A DNA stretch of 64,000 nt, from the NCBI RefSeq assembly GCF_002356415.1, contig NZ_AP018338.1, positions 806,001 through 870,000 on the forward strand, read 5' to 3'. This document shows positions 8,064 through 16,222 of this stretch, piece after piece. The first letter of the stretch is position 1; each line of letters begins with the position of its first letter. The stretch is from Streptococcus oralis subsp. tigurinus (GTDB lineage Bacteria > Bacillota > Bacilli > Lactobacillales > Streptococcaceae). The notes under the pieces were generated by a model. The model had not been told where the DNA came from and made no database searches. It was given only the letters and a program-made list of their open reading frames with translations. The position numbers were made by a program, and so were the translations under genes.

Positions 8064-10544
8064 ATGAGTAACATTCAAAACATGTCCCTTGAGGACATCA
8101 TGGGAGAGCGCTTTGGTCGCTACTCCAAGTACATCATTCAAGACCGGGCTTTGCCAGACATTCGGGATGGATTGAAGCCGGTTCAGCGTCGTATTCTTTA
8201 TTCTATGAATAAGGATGGCAATACCTTTGACAAGAGCTACCGCAAGTCGGCCAAGTCAGTCGGTAACATTATGGGGAATTTTCACCCACACGGGGATTAT
8301 TCTATCTATGATGCCATGGTTCGTATGTCTCAGGACTGGAAAAACCGTGAGATTCTGGTTGAAATGCACGGTAATAACGGTTCTATGGACGGAGATCCGC
8401 CAGCGGCTATGCGTTATACTGAGGCGCGCTTGTCTGAGATTGCTGGTTATCTTCTTCAAGATATCGAAAAGAAGACAGTTCCCTTTGCTTGGAACTTTGA
8501 CGATACCGAGAAAGAACCGACGGTTTTGCCAGCAGCATTTCCAAACCTCTTAGTCAATGGTTCGACTGGAATTTCAGCTGGTTATGCTACAGACATTCCT
8601 CCGCATAATTTGGCTGAAGTCATTGATGCGACTGTTTACATGATTGACCACCCAACAGCCAAGGTGGACAAACTCATGGAATTCTTGCCTGGGCCAGACT
8701 TCCCTACAGGAGCTATCATCCAAGGGCGTGACGAAATAAAGAAGGCTTATGAAACTGGGAAAGGGCGCGTGGTTGTTCGTTCTAAGACGGAGATTGAAAA
8801 GCTAAAAGGTGGTAAGGAGCAAATCGTTATCACTGAGATTCCTTATGAAATCAATAAAGCCAATCTCGTCAAGAAAATCGATGATGTTCGTGTCAATAAC
8901 AAGGTAGCTGGTATTGCTGAGGTTCGTGATGAGTCTGACCGTGACGGTCTTCGTATCGCTATTGAGCTCAAGAAAGATGCTAATACCGAGCTCGTACTCA
9001 ACTATCTCTTCAAATACACTGACCTTCAAATCAACTACAACTTCAACATGGTGGCGATTGACAATTTCACACCTCGTCAGGTTGGGATTGTCCCAATTTT
9101 GTCTAGCTATATCGCCCACCGTCGTGAAGTGATTCTGGCGCGTTCCCGCTTTGACAAGGAAAAGGCTGAGAAACGTCTGCATATCGTTGAAGGTTTGATT
9201 CGCGTGATTTCGATTTTGGACGAAGTCATTGCTCTTATCCGTGCTTCTGAGAACAAGGCTGACGCCAAGGAAAACCTCAAGGTCAGCTATGAGTTTACTG
9301 AGGAGCAGGCTGAAGCCATCGTGACCTTACAACTTTACCGTTTGACCAATACAGACGTGGTTGTCTTGCAGGAAGAAGAAGCAGAACTTCGTGAAAAGAT
9401 TGCCATGCTTGCGGCTATCATCGGTGATGAACGTACCATGTATAATCTCATGAAGAAAGAACTTCGTGAGGTCAAGAAGAAATTTGCGACACCACGTTTG
9501 AGTACTTTGGAAGATACAGCAAAAGTGATTGAGATTGATACAGCTAGTTTGATTGCCGAGGAAGATACCTATGTAAGCGTGACTAAGGCAGGCTATATCA
9601 AGCGTACTAGCCCACGTTCCTTTGCGGCATCCACTCTGGAAGAAATTGGCAAGCGTGATGATGATCGTTTGATCTTTGTACAAACTGCCAAGACAACCCA
9701 GCACCTCTTGATGTTTACAACTCTTGGGAATGTCATCTATCGACCAATCCATGAATTGGCAGACATTCGTTGGAAGGATATCGGAGAGCATCTAAGCCAA
9801 ACTGTCACAAACTTCGAAACTAACGAAGAAATTCTTTATGCAGAAGTAGTGGATCAGTTTGATGATGCGACAACCTACTTTGCAGCGACTCGCCTTGGTC
9901 AAATCAAGCGTGTAGAACGCAAAGAATTCTCTCCATGGCGGACCTACAAGTCGAAGTCTGTTAAGTACGCTAAACTCAAAGACGAGACAGACCAAATTGT
10001 AGCAGTAGCTCCGATTAAACTAGATGATGTTCTTTTGATTAGTCAAAACGGTTATGCCCTTCGTTTCAATATCGAAGAGGTTCCAGTTGTTGGTTCCAAG
10101 GCTGCAGGTGTCAAGGCTATGAACCTGAAAGCAGATGATGCGCTTCAGGCAGCCTTCATCTGTAACACCTCATCCTTCTACCTCTTGACCCAACGTGGAA
10201 GCTTGAAACGCGTTTCCATTGAGGAAATTCCAGCGACCAGCCGTGCTAAACGAGGTCTGCAAGTCTTGCGTGAGTTGAAAAACAAACCGCACCGTGTCTT
10301 TTTAGCAGGAGCAGTTGCAGATCAAGGACTTGTAGGTGATCTCTTCAGTACAGAAGTGGAAGAGAACGACCAAACACTGCTTGTTCAATCTAACAAGGGA
10401 ACAATCTATGAAAGTCGATTGCAAGATCTCAGCTTGTCAGAACGAACTAGCAATGGAAGCTTTATTTCAGACACCATTTCAGATGAGGAAGTTTTCGCTG
10501 CTTACCTCAAAGAAGTCTTTAAAGAGGACAAAACAAATTCATAA
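8064..10544 (+). CDS. parC: DNA topoisomerase IV subunit A (ParC), carrying Tyr79
   Basis: DNA-cleaving subunit of topoisomerase IV, 826 residues. I start it at MSNIQNMS, as in pneumococcus. The ATG at 8037 would add nine non-conserved residues. No Shine-Dalgarno sequence is visible before 8064. The active-site Tyr is residue 118 (RYTEAR). The quinolone-determining loop reads HPHGDYSIYD: position 79, normally Ser, is Tyr (codon TAT at 8298-8300). Asp83 and Lys137 are unchanged. Gly52 and Asp91 are viridans-type alleles as I remember them. There is no GyrA-box in the C-terminal domain, as expected for ParC. A terminator follows. Confidence 0.98.
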   Translation: MSNIQNMSLEDIMGERFGRYSKYIIQDRALPDIRDGLKPVQRRILYSMNKDGNTFDKSYRKSAKSVGNIMGNFHPHGDYSIYDAMVRMSQDWKNREILVEMHGNNGSMDGDPPAAMRYTEARLSEIAGYLLQDIEKKTVPFAWNFDDTEKEPTVLPAAFPNLLVNGSTGISAGYATDIPPHNLAEVIDATVYMIDHPTAKVDKLMEFLPGPDFPTGAIIQGRDEIKKAYETGKGRVVVRSKTEIEKLKGGKEQIVITEIPYEINKANLVKKIDDVRVNNKVAGIAEVRDESDRDGLRIAIELKKDANTELVLNYLFKYTDLQINYNFNMVAIDNFTPRQVGIVPILSSYIAHRREVILARSRFDKEKAEKRLHIVEGLIRVISILDEVIALIRASENKADAKENLKVSYEFTEEQAEAIVTLQLYRLTNTDVVVLQEEEAELREKIAMLAAIIGDERTMYNLMKKELREVKKKFATPRLSTLEDTAKVIEIDTASLIAEEDTYVSVTKAGYIKRTSPRSFAASTLEEIGKRDDDRLIFVQTAKTTQHLLMFTTLGNVIYRPIHELADIRWKDIGEHLSQTVTNFETNEEILYAEVVDQFDDATTYFAATRLGQIKRVERKEFSPWRTYKSKSVKYAKLKDETDQIVAVAPIKLDDVLLISQNGYALRFNIEEVPVVGSKAAGVKAMNLKADDALQAAFICNTSSFYLLTQRGSLKRVSIEEIPATSRAKRGLQVLRELKNKPHRVFLAGAVADQGLVGDLFSTEVEENDQTLLVQSNKGTIYESRLQDLSLSERTSNGSFISDTISDEEVFAAYLKEVFKEDKTNS

Positions 10545-10548
10545 AAAG

Positions 10549-10574
10549 AATCAGTCCAGAGGGCTGATTTCTTT
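10549..10574 (+). terminator. parC terminator
   Basis: AATCAGTCC (10549-10557), loop AGA, GGGCTGATT (10561-10569), then TCTTT. Confidence 0.8.
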
Positions 10575-10610
10575 ATGTTGAAAAAATTTTCAGAAAATTA
10601 CAAATAATAC

Positions 10611-10638
10611 TTGAAATTTTACTAGAAAAGTGTAGAAT
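10611..10638 (+). promoter_or_regulatory. ilvE promoter
   Basis: TTGAAA (10611-10616), 16 bases, TAGAAT (10633-10638), preceded directly by TG. Confidence 0.6.
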
Positions 10639-10674
10639 AGAACACATAGTTTGAATAGTATAAAGGAGAAACAC

Positions 10675-11697
10675 ATGACAGTTGCAATTGATTGGGAAAA
10701 CCTTGGATTTTCTTATATGAAATTACCTTACCGTTATATCGCTCACTACAAGAATGGTCAATGGGATCAAGGAGAATTGACAGAGGATGCGACCTTGCAT
10801 ATTTCAGAGTCTTCTCCAAGTCTTCACTATGGACAGCAAGCATTTGAGGGATTGAAAGCCTATCGTACCAAGGACGGCAGTGTTCAACTTTTCCGTCCTG
10901 ATGAAAATGCCAAGCGTCTGCAACGTACCTGTGACCGTCTCTTGATGCCACAAGTTCCGACAGAAATGTTTGTAGAAGCTTGTAAAGCAGTTGTGCGTGC
11001 AAATGAAGAATACGTACCACCATATGGAACAGGTGGAACACTTTATCTTCGTCCACTTTTGATTGGTGTTGGAGATATCATCGGGGTTAAACCAGCAGAA
11101 GAGTACATTTTCACCATTTTTGCTATGCCGGTTGGTAACTATTTTAAAGGTGGTTTAGTCCCAACTAACTTCTTGATTCAGGATGAATACGACCGTGCAG
11201 CTCCAAATGGTACGGGTGCGGCCAAGGTAGGTGGGAACTACGCTGCTAGTCTCCTCCCAGGTAAAATGGCCAAGTCACGCCAATTTTCAGATGTTATCTA
11301 CCTAGACCCATCTACGCATACAAAGATTGAGGAAGTCGGATCAGCCAACTTCTTTGGAATCACGGCAGACAATGAATTTGTTACACCATTGAGTCCATCC
11401 ATCTTGCCATCTATTACCAAGTACTCTTTGCTTTACTTGGCAGAACACCGCTTGGGCTTAACACCGATTGAAGGTGATGTCCCAATCGATAATTTGGATC
11501 GTTTTGTAGAGGCAGGTGCTTGTGGTACAGCAGCGGTCATTTCTCCAATTGGGGGGATCCAACATGGCGATGATTTCCATGTTTTCTATAGTGAAACAGA
11601 AGTAGGCCCTGTTACACGTAAACTCTACGATGAATTGACGGGAATCCAATTTGGTGATGTGGAAGCACCAGAGGGATGGATTGTCAAAGTGGACTAA
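10675..11697 (+). CDS. ilvE: Branched-chain amino acid aminotransferase
   Basis: PLP enzyme that interconverts Leu, Ile and Val with their 2-oxo acids, the last biosynthetic step and the first catabolic one. 340 residues from MTVAIDW. The in-frame ATG at 10651 is rejected because AGGAG is 7-8 bases before 10675. The PLP lysine is Lys184 in AAKVGGNYAAS. It belongs to the larger class II BCAT type (HYGQQAFEGLKAY motif). It is monocistronic, with a promoter in front and a terminator behind. It can work with the leucine operon at 51081-55947, which supplies 2-oxoisocaproate. Confidence 0.97.
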   Translation: MTVAIDWENLGFSYMKLPYRYIAHYKNGQWDQGELTEDATLHISESSPSLHYGQQAFEGLKAYRTKDGSVQLFRPDENAKRLQRTCDRLLMPQVPTEMFVEACKAVVRANEEYVPPYGTGGTLYLRPLLIGVGDIIGVKPAEEYIFTIFAMPVGNYFKGGLVPTNFLIQDEYDRAAPNGTGAAKVGGNYAASLLPGKMAKSRQFSDVIYLDPSTHTKIEEVGSANFFGITADNEFVTPLSPSILPSITKYSLLYLAEHRLGLTPIEGDVPIDNLDRFVEAGACGTAAVISPIGGIQHGDDFHVFYSETEVGPVTRKLYDELTGIQFGDVEAPEGWIVKVD

Positions 11698-11715
11698 ACG
11701 ACACAAAGTAAAGAG

Positions 11716-11756
11716 AAACTCCATAGTAGTTATAATGGCTGAAATGGAGTTTTTTC
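11716..11756 (+). terminator. ilvE terminator
   Basis: AAACTCCAT (11716-11724) and ATGGAGTTT (11744-11752) with a 19-base loop and a T-run. Confidence 0.75.
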
Positions 11757-11785
11757 TTGCTAGTTTGAGCATTTTCCTGTACAAT
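11757..11785 (+). promoter_or_regulatory. Promoter of the DUF2969 gene
   Basis: TTGCTA (11757-11762), 17 bases, TACAAT (11780-11785). Confidence 0.55.
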
Positions 11786-11809
11786 AGAAAAAGTGAAAAG
11801 AGGTAAAGT

Positions 11810-12040
11810 ATGAGTAAAAAAGATAAGAAAATTGAAATTCAATTAACCGATGCAAAAGTGACTGTTGGAAAAGACAGCTATGAAGGATACGTTTTGACGA
11901 TCGGGAAAAAGGTTATCGGTGAAATTGCCGAATTAGATAGTCAATTTGCTATCATAAAAAATGGAAATGTCGATAGTTTTTATAAAAAATTTGAAAAAGC
12001 TGTGGAAATTTTGATTGAAAACTATAATTTGACAAAATAA
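11810..12040 (+). CDS. DUF2969 family protein
   Basis: Small soluble protein of 76 residues, highly charged with a lysine-rich N-terminus (MSKKDKKIEIQL). It resembles DUF2969, a family confined to lactic acid bacteria with no known function. It has its own promoter and an AAGAGG ribosome site and lies just upstream of two tRNA genes. Its role is unknown. Confidence 0.75.
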   Translation: MSKKDKKIEIQLTDAKVTVGKDSYEGYVLTIGKKVIGEIAELDSQFAIIKNGNVDSFYKKFEKAVEILIENYNLTK

Positions 12041-12043
12041 TAC

Positions 12044-12072
12044 TTGTTTTATTGAAAATTTCATGATATAAT
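12044..12072 (+). promoter_or_regulatory. tRNA-Tyr/tRNA-Gln promoter
   Basis: TTGTTT (12044-12049), 17 bases, TATAAT (12067-12072), with TG at 12064-12065 giving an extended -10. Confidence 0.7.
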
Positions 12073-12089
12073 AGTTCTCGTTAAACATT

Positions 12090-12170
12090 GGAGAGATAGC
12101 GAAGAGGCTAAACGCGGCGGACTGTAAATCCGCTCCTTCGGGTTCGGGGGTTCGAATCCCTCTCTCTCCA
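12090..12170 (+). tRNA. tRNA-Tyr (GTA)
   Basis: 81 bases, class II with a long variable arm. Acceptor GGAGAGA pairs with TCTCTCC (12163-12169), discriminator A. Anticodon GTA is at 12124-12126. The T-loop is TTCGAAT. CCA is not encoded. Confidence 0.97.
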
Positions 12171-12177
12171 TTCATAA

Positions 12178-12249
12178 TGGGGTATAGCCAAGCGGTAAGG
12201 CAAGGGACTTTGACTCCCTCATGCGTTGGTTCGAATCCAGCTACCCCAG
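12178..12249 (+). tRNA. tRNA-Gln (TTG)
   Basis: 72 bases. Acceptor TGGGGTA pairs with TACCCCA (12242-12248), discriminator G. Anticodon TTG is at 12210-12212 inside loop CTTTGAC. It lies 7 bases after tRNA-Tyr, so the two are surely co-transcribed. Confidence 0.97.
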
Positions 12250-12303
12250 TTCTTAGGTAATAAATTCAAGATAAAAAGAAAATATCTTAGGGTATTTTAT
12301 TTT

Positions 12304-12410
12304 TATAATTGAAAGGCGTGAACGATGTGAACATGTCTTTGCGGGTGCTTAGGAAAAAAATTATAAGTATGTCAAGTTTGGAAAGACTTGATTGTTGGAG
12401 GATTTTTTAG
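12304..12410 (+). promoter_or_regulatory. rpsA upstream region with hairpin before the ribosome site
   Basis: TATAAT at 12304-12309 without a good -35. A hairpin TCAAGT (12372-12377)/ACTTGA (12386-12391) lies directly in front of GGAGGA and the ATG. S1 is autoregulated on its own leader in other bacteria, so this could be an operator, but that is inference. Confidence 0.35.
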
Positions 12411-13613
12411 ATGAACGAATTTGAAGATTTGCTAAATAGCGTTAGCCAAGTTGAGCCTGGTGATGTTGTTAGTGCTGAAGTATTGACAGTTGATGCGACT
12501 CAAGCTAACGTTGCAATCTCTGGGACTGGTGTTGAAGGTGTCTTGACTCTTCGCGAATTGACAAACGATCGCGATGCAGATATCAATGACTTTGTGAAAG
12601 TAGGAGAAGTATTGGATGTTCTTGTACTTCGTCAAGTAGTTGGTAAAGATACTGATACAGTTACATACCTTGTATCTAAAAAACGCCTTGAAGCTCGCAA
12701 AGCATGGGACAAACTTGTAGGACGCGAAGAAGAAGTTGTTACTGTTAAAGGAACTCGTGCCGTTAAAGGTGGACTTTCAGTAGAATTTGAAGGTGTTCGT
12801 GGATTCATCCCAGCTTCAATGTTGGATACTCGTTTCGTACGTAACACTGAGCGTTTCGTAGGTCAAGAATTTGATGCTAAAATCAAAGAAGTTGACCCTA
12901 AAGAAAATCGCTTCATCCTTTCACGTCGTGAAGTTGTTGAAGCAGCTACTGCAGCAGCTCGTGCTGAAGTATTCAGTAAATTAGCTGTTGGTGATGTCGT
13001 AACTGGTAAAGTTGCTCGTATCACTAGTTTTGGTGCTTTCATCGACCTTGGTGGTGTTGACGGATTGGTTCACTTGACTGAATTGTCACACGAACGTAAC
13101 GTATCACCTAAATCAGTTGTAACTGTTGGTGAAGAAATCGAAGTTAAAGTCCTTGATCTTAATGAAGAAGAAGGACGCGTATCCCTTTCACTTAAAGCAA
13201 CAACACCTGGACCATGGGATGGCGTTGAGCAAAAATTGGCTAAAGGTGATGTAGTAGAAGGAACAGTTAAACGTTTGACTGACTTCGGTGCATTTGTTGA
13301 AGTATTGCCAGGTATCGATGGACTTGTTCACGTATCACAAATTTCACACAAACGTATCGAAAATCCAAAAGAAACTCTTACTGTTGGTCAAGAAGTTACT
13401 GTTAAAGTACTCGATGTTAACGCTGACGCAGAACGCGTATCTCTTTCTATCAAAGCTCTTGAAGAACGTCCAGCTCAAGAAGAAGGACAAAAAGAAGAAA
13501 AACGTGCTGCTCGTCCACGTCGTCCAAAACGTCAAGAAAAACGTGATTTCGAACTTCCAGAAACACAAACAGGATTCTCAATGGCTGACTTGTTCGGTGA
13601 TATCGAACTTTAA
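12411..13613 (+). CDS. rpsA: 30S ribosomal protein S1 homologue
   Basis: RNA-binding protein of 400 residues with four S1 (OB-fold) domains beginning at about residues 17, 104, 192 and 279. Domains 3 and 4 are the most canonical (SFGAFIDLGGVDGLVHLTELS and DFGAFVEVLPGIDGLVHVSQIS). This four-domain form is normal for Firmicutes, against six domains in E. coli. A basic tail (AARPRRPKRQ) ends the protein. Codon use is strongly biased, as in highly expressed genes. It is monocistronic between the tRNA pair and a terminator. Confidence 0.95.
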   Translation: MNEFEDLLNSVSQVEPGDVVSAEVLTVDATQANVAISGTGVEGVLTLRELTNDRDADINDFVKVGEVLDVLVLRQVVGKDTDTVTYLVSKKRLEARKAWDKLVGREEEVVTVKGTRAVKGGLSVEFEGVRGFIPASMLDTRFVRNTERFVGQEFDAKIKEVDPKENRFILSRREVVEAATAAARAEVFSKLAVGDVVTGKVARITSFGAFIDLGGVDGLVHLTELSHERNVSPKSVVTVGEEIEVKVLDLNEEEGRVSLSLKATTPGPWDGVEQKLAKGDVVEGTVKRLTDFGAFVEVLPGIDGLVHVSQISHKRIENPKETLTVGQEVTVKVLDVNADAERVSLSIKALEERPAQEEGQKEEKRAARPRRPKRQEKRDFELPETQTGFSMADLFGDIEL

Positions 13614-13629
13614 TCAAATTGATAATCAC

Positions 13630-13660
13630 AAAATCCTTTGTTTAAAACAAGGGATTTTTC
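13630..13660 (+). terminator. rpsA terminator
   Basis: AAAATCCTTTGTTT (13630-13643) pairs with ACAAGGGATTTTT (13647-13659) with small mismatches, ending in a T-run. Confidence 0.8.
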
Positions 13661-13680
13661 TTTTGTCTCTTTCTCATTTT

Positions 13681-13696
13681 TGATATAATAGTTTTA
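13681..13696 (+). promoter_or_regulatory. Extended -10 promoter giving a leaderless start
   Basis: TGATATAATAGTTTTATG: TG at 13681-13682, TATAAT at 13684-13689, six bases, then the ATG at 13696. Same geometry as plsY. Confidence 0.7.
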
Positions 13697-14193
13697 TGTT
13701 AGATTCAGAAAAACAATCACGTTATCAACTGTTGAATGAGGAACTCTCTTATTTACTAGAGGGTGAGAGCAATGTTCTTGCCAATCTTTCGAATGCTAGC
13801 GCCCTCCTAAAATCTCGCTTTCCAAATACTGTATTTGCAGGTTTTTATCTGTTTGATGGTAGTGAGTTGATTTTAGGTCCTTTTCAGGGTGGTGTTTCTT
13901 GTATTCGCATTTCGCTTGGGAAAGGCGTATGTGGAGAAGCTGCCGAGTTTCAAGAGACTGTTTTAGTAGGGGATGTGAGCACCTATCCAAACTACATTTC
14001 TTGCGATAGTAAGGCCAAGAGTGAAATCGTAGTTCCCATGCTCAAGAATGGTCAATTGCTGGGTGTCTTAGATTTGGACTCTTCTCTTATTGATGATTAT
14101 AATGCCATTGACCGCGATTACTTGGAACAATTTGTTGCTATTTTGCTTGAGAAGACAGAATGGGACTTTACGATGTTTGAGGAGAAAGCCTAA
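13696..14193 (+). CDS. GAF-domain free methionine-(R)-sulfoxide reductase (fRMsr)
   Basis: 165-residue single GAF domain. It reduces free methionine-R-sulfoxide in the cytoplasm, a defence against oxidation. Three conserved cysteines are present at 69, 79 and 103, with the spacing (10 and 24) of the catalytic cysteines in E. coli fRMsr. GVCGEAA and [17 protein letters not shown] are family signatures. The ATG follows an extended -10 by six bases, so the transcript is probably leaderless. The stop shares one base with the dnaX start, so the two are co-transcribed. Confidence 0.9.
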   Translation: MLDSEKQSRYQLLNEELSYLLEGESNVLANLSNASALLKSRFPNTVFAGFYLFDGSELILGPFQGGVSCIRISLGKGVCGEAAEFQETVLVGDVSTYPNYISCDSKAKSEIVVPMLKNGQLLGVLDLDSSLIDDYNAIDRDYLEQFVAILLEKTEWDFTMFEEKA

Positions 14194-15848
14194 TGTATCA
14201 AGCACTTTATCGAAAATATAGAAGCCAAACTTTTTCACAATTGGTCGGACAAGAGGTAGTGGCTAAAACCCTAAAACAAGCAGTCGAGCAGGAAAAGATT
14301 AGTCATGCCTATCTTTTCTCAGGCCCTCGTGGAACTGGGAAAACAAGTGTAGCCAAGATTTTTGCCAAGGCCATGAACTGCCCAAATCAAGTGGATGGAG
14401 AACCATGTAATCACTGCTATATCTGTCAGGCAGTGACAGAAGGTAGCCTAGAAGATGTTATTGAAATGGATGCGGCTTCAAATAATGGAGTTGATGAAAT
14501 CCGTGAAATTCGTGACAAATCTACCTATGCACCTAGCTTGGCACGTTACAAGGTCTATATCATAGACGAGGTTCATATGCTGTCTACGGGAGCCTTTAAT
14601 GCGCTTTTGAAGACTCTTGAGGAGCCAACTCAAAATGTTGTCTTTATCTTGGCGACCACTGAATTGCATAAGATTCCAGCAACTATTTTATCGCGTGTTC
14701 AACGTTTTGAGTTCAAATCGATTAAAACTCAAGATATCAAGGAGCATATTTATCATATTCTAGAAAAAGAAAATATCAGTTCTGAACCGGAGGCTGTGGA
14801 AATCATTGCCAGACGAGCTGAAGGTGGAATGCGGGATGCCTTGTCCATTCTGGATCAAGCTTTGAGTTTAACACAGGGAAACGAGCTCACGACTGCTATC
14901 TCTGAGGAGATTACAGGCGCCATTAGTTTATCAGCACTAGATGACTATGTAGCTGCCTTGTCTCAGCAGGATGTTCCAAAAGCACTTGATTCTTTGAATC
15001 TTTTATTTGAGAATGGCAAGAGCATGACTCGTTTTGTGACGGATCTCTTGCAGTATTTGCGTGATTTACTGGTCGTCCAGACGGGTGGCGAAAATACTCA
15101 TCATAGTCCAGTTTTTATGGACAATCTAGCTTTATCTCAGGAAAGCCTCTTTGAAATGATTCGAATAGCGACTGTGAGCTTGGCAGATATGAAAGCAAGC
15201 CTGCAACCTAAGATTTATGCTGAGATGATGACCATTCGTTTAGCTGAGATTAAGCCTGAGCCAGTGCTTTCAGAAACTGTCGAAGGTGAAATAGCTGCAC
15301 TGAGACAGGAAGTCGCTCGTCTCAAACAAGAACTTGCCAATGTTGAAACGGCTCCTAAACAAGTGGTGCCAGTTCCTAGCCGTCCAGCCACTTCCAAGAC
15401 AGTCTATCAAGTGGATCGCAACAAAGTTCAGACTATCCTGCAAGAAGCTGTCGAAAATCCTGATTTGGCACGGCAAAACTTGATTCGCCTCCAAAATGCA
15501 TGGGGAGAAGTGATTGAAAGCTTAGCTGGTCCGGATAAGGCTCTGCTCGTTGGTTCTCAACCAGTTGCGGCAAACGAACATCATGCTATTTTAGCCTTTG
15601 AGTCTAATTTCAATGCAGGGCAAACCATGAAACGGGACAATCTCAATACCATGTTTGGCAACATCCTCAGTCAGGCAGCAGGTTTTTCACCTGAAATCTT
15701 AGCCATTTCCCTAGAGGAATGGAAAGAGGTTCGAGCGGCCTTTTCAGCTAAAGCTAAATCTTCTCAAGTTGAAAAAGAAGCAGAAGACAGTCTGATTCCA
15801 GAAGGATTTGAATTTTTGGCTGATAAAGTGAAGGTAGAGGAAGACTAA
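14193..15848 (+). CDS. dnaX: DNA polymerase III subunit tau (DnaX)
   Basis: Clamp-loader ATPase that couples the replicative polymerases, 551 residues. Walker A GPRGTGKT is at residues 44-51. The zinc cysteines are 63, 72, 75 and 78. DEVHM and the arginine-finger motif LSRVQRFEF follow. I see no frameshift heptamer like that of E. coli dnaX, so a single tau product is expected. The ATG overlaps the stop of the GAF gene by one base. Confidence 0.96.
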   Translation: MYQALYRKYRSQTFSQLVGQEVVAKTLKQAVEQEKISHAYLFSGPRGTGKTSVAKIFAKAMNCPNQVDGEPCNHCYICQAVTEGSLEDVIEMDAASNNGVDEIREIRDKSTYAPSLARYKVYIIDEVHMLSTGAFNALLKTLEEPTQNVVFILATTELHKIPATILSRVQRFEFKSIKTQDIKEHIYHILEKENISSEPEAVEIIARRAEGGMRDALSILDQALSLTQGNELTTAISEEITGAISLSALDDYVAALSQQDVPKALDSLNLLFENGKSMTRFVTDLLQYLRDLLVVQTGGENTHHSPVFMDNLALSQESLFEMIRIATVSLADMKASLQPKIYAEMMTIRLAEIKPEPVLSETVEGEIAALRQEVARLKQELANVETAPKQVVPVPSRPATSKTVYQVDRNKVQTILQEAVENPDLARQNLIRLQNAWGEVIESLAGPDKALLVGSQPVAANEHHAILAFESNFNAGQTMKRDNLNTMFGNILSQAAGFSPEILAISLEEWKEVRAAFSAKAKSSQVEKEAEDSLIPEGFEFLADKVKVEED

Positions 15849-15860
15849 AGAAAGATTTCA

Positions 15861-15876
15861 TGATACAATAAGTTTA
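15861..15876 (+). promoter_or_regulatory. Extended -10 promoter giving a leaderless start
   Basis: TGATACAATAAGTTTATG: TG at 15861-15862, TACAAT at 15864-15869, six bases, ATG at 15876. Third case of this geometry in the window. Confidence 0.65.
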
Positions 15877-16070
15877 TGAATAGACAACAATTTATTATGA
15901 TAGCGTTATTTACGGCTGCTGAGACTTATTTTTTCAATGAAGCCTGGATGACCGGGCGTTATTTCATGGCAGCCTTTTGGGCGATTCTACTCTTTCGAAA
16001 TTTTAGGTTAAGTTACGTGATGGGGAAAATTGTAGACACCATTGATCAGCACCTAAACCGCAAGGACTAG
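15876..16070 (+). CDS. Small membrane protein, DUF3272-like
   Basis: 64 residues. Residues about 5-41 are hydrophobic and could form one or two membrane helices. The C-terminus is charged (DQHLNRKD). It resembles the streptococcal DUF3272 family, of unknown function. There is no Shine-Dalgarno sequence. An extended -10 box lies six bases before the ATG instead, so it is probably expressed from a leaderless mRNA independently of dnaX. A terminator follows at once. Confidence 0.75.
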   Translation: MNRQQFIMIALFTAAETYFFNEAWMTGRYFMAAFWAILLFRNFRLSYVMGKIVDTIDQHLNRKD

Positions 16071-16092
16071 CTCCAAGCTTCTAGACAAAATC

Positions 16093-16114
16093 AAAGCCTT
16101 TTAGGCTTTTTTTT
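16093..16114 (+). terminator. Terminator before the suf operon
   Basis: AAAGCC (16093-16098), loop TTTTA, GGCTTT (16104-16109), then T-run. Confidence 0.85.
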
Positions 16115-16222
16115 GTTATACTAGTAGAGTATATTTATGGACCTTTTCTTGTATTTTTTAGAGAAATGTAAGTGATTTCTCAAAGGATAAAGGAAATAAG
16201 CCTGAAAAAGAAAGGAATTATC

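Noticed and set aside
9327..9791. Minus-strand frame of 154 codons inside parC
   Set aside because: Shadow of the parC coding frame with no start signals; ParC is intact across it.
14193..15848. Programmed frameshift in dnaX giving a gamma subunit
   Set aside because: No A AAA AAG-type heptamer with a downstream hairpin is visible, and the frame is continuous.
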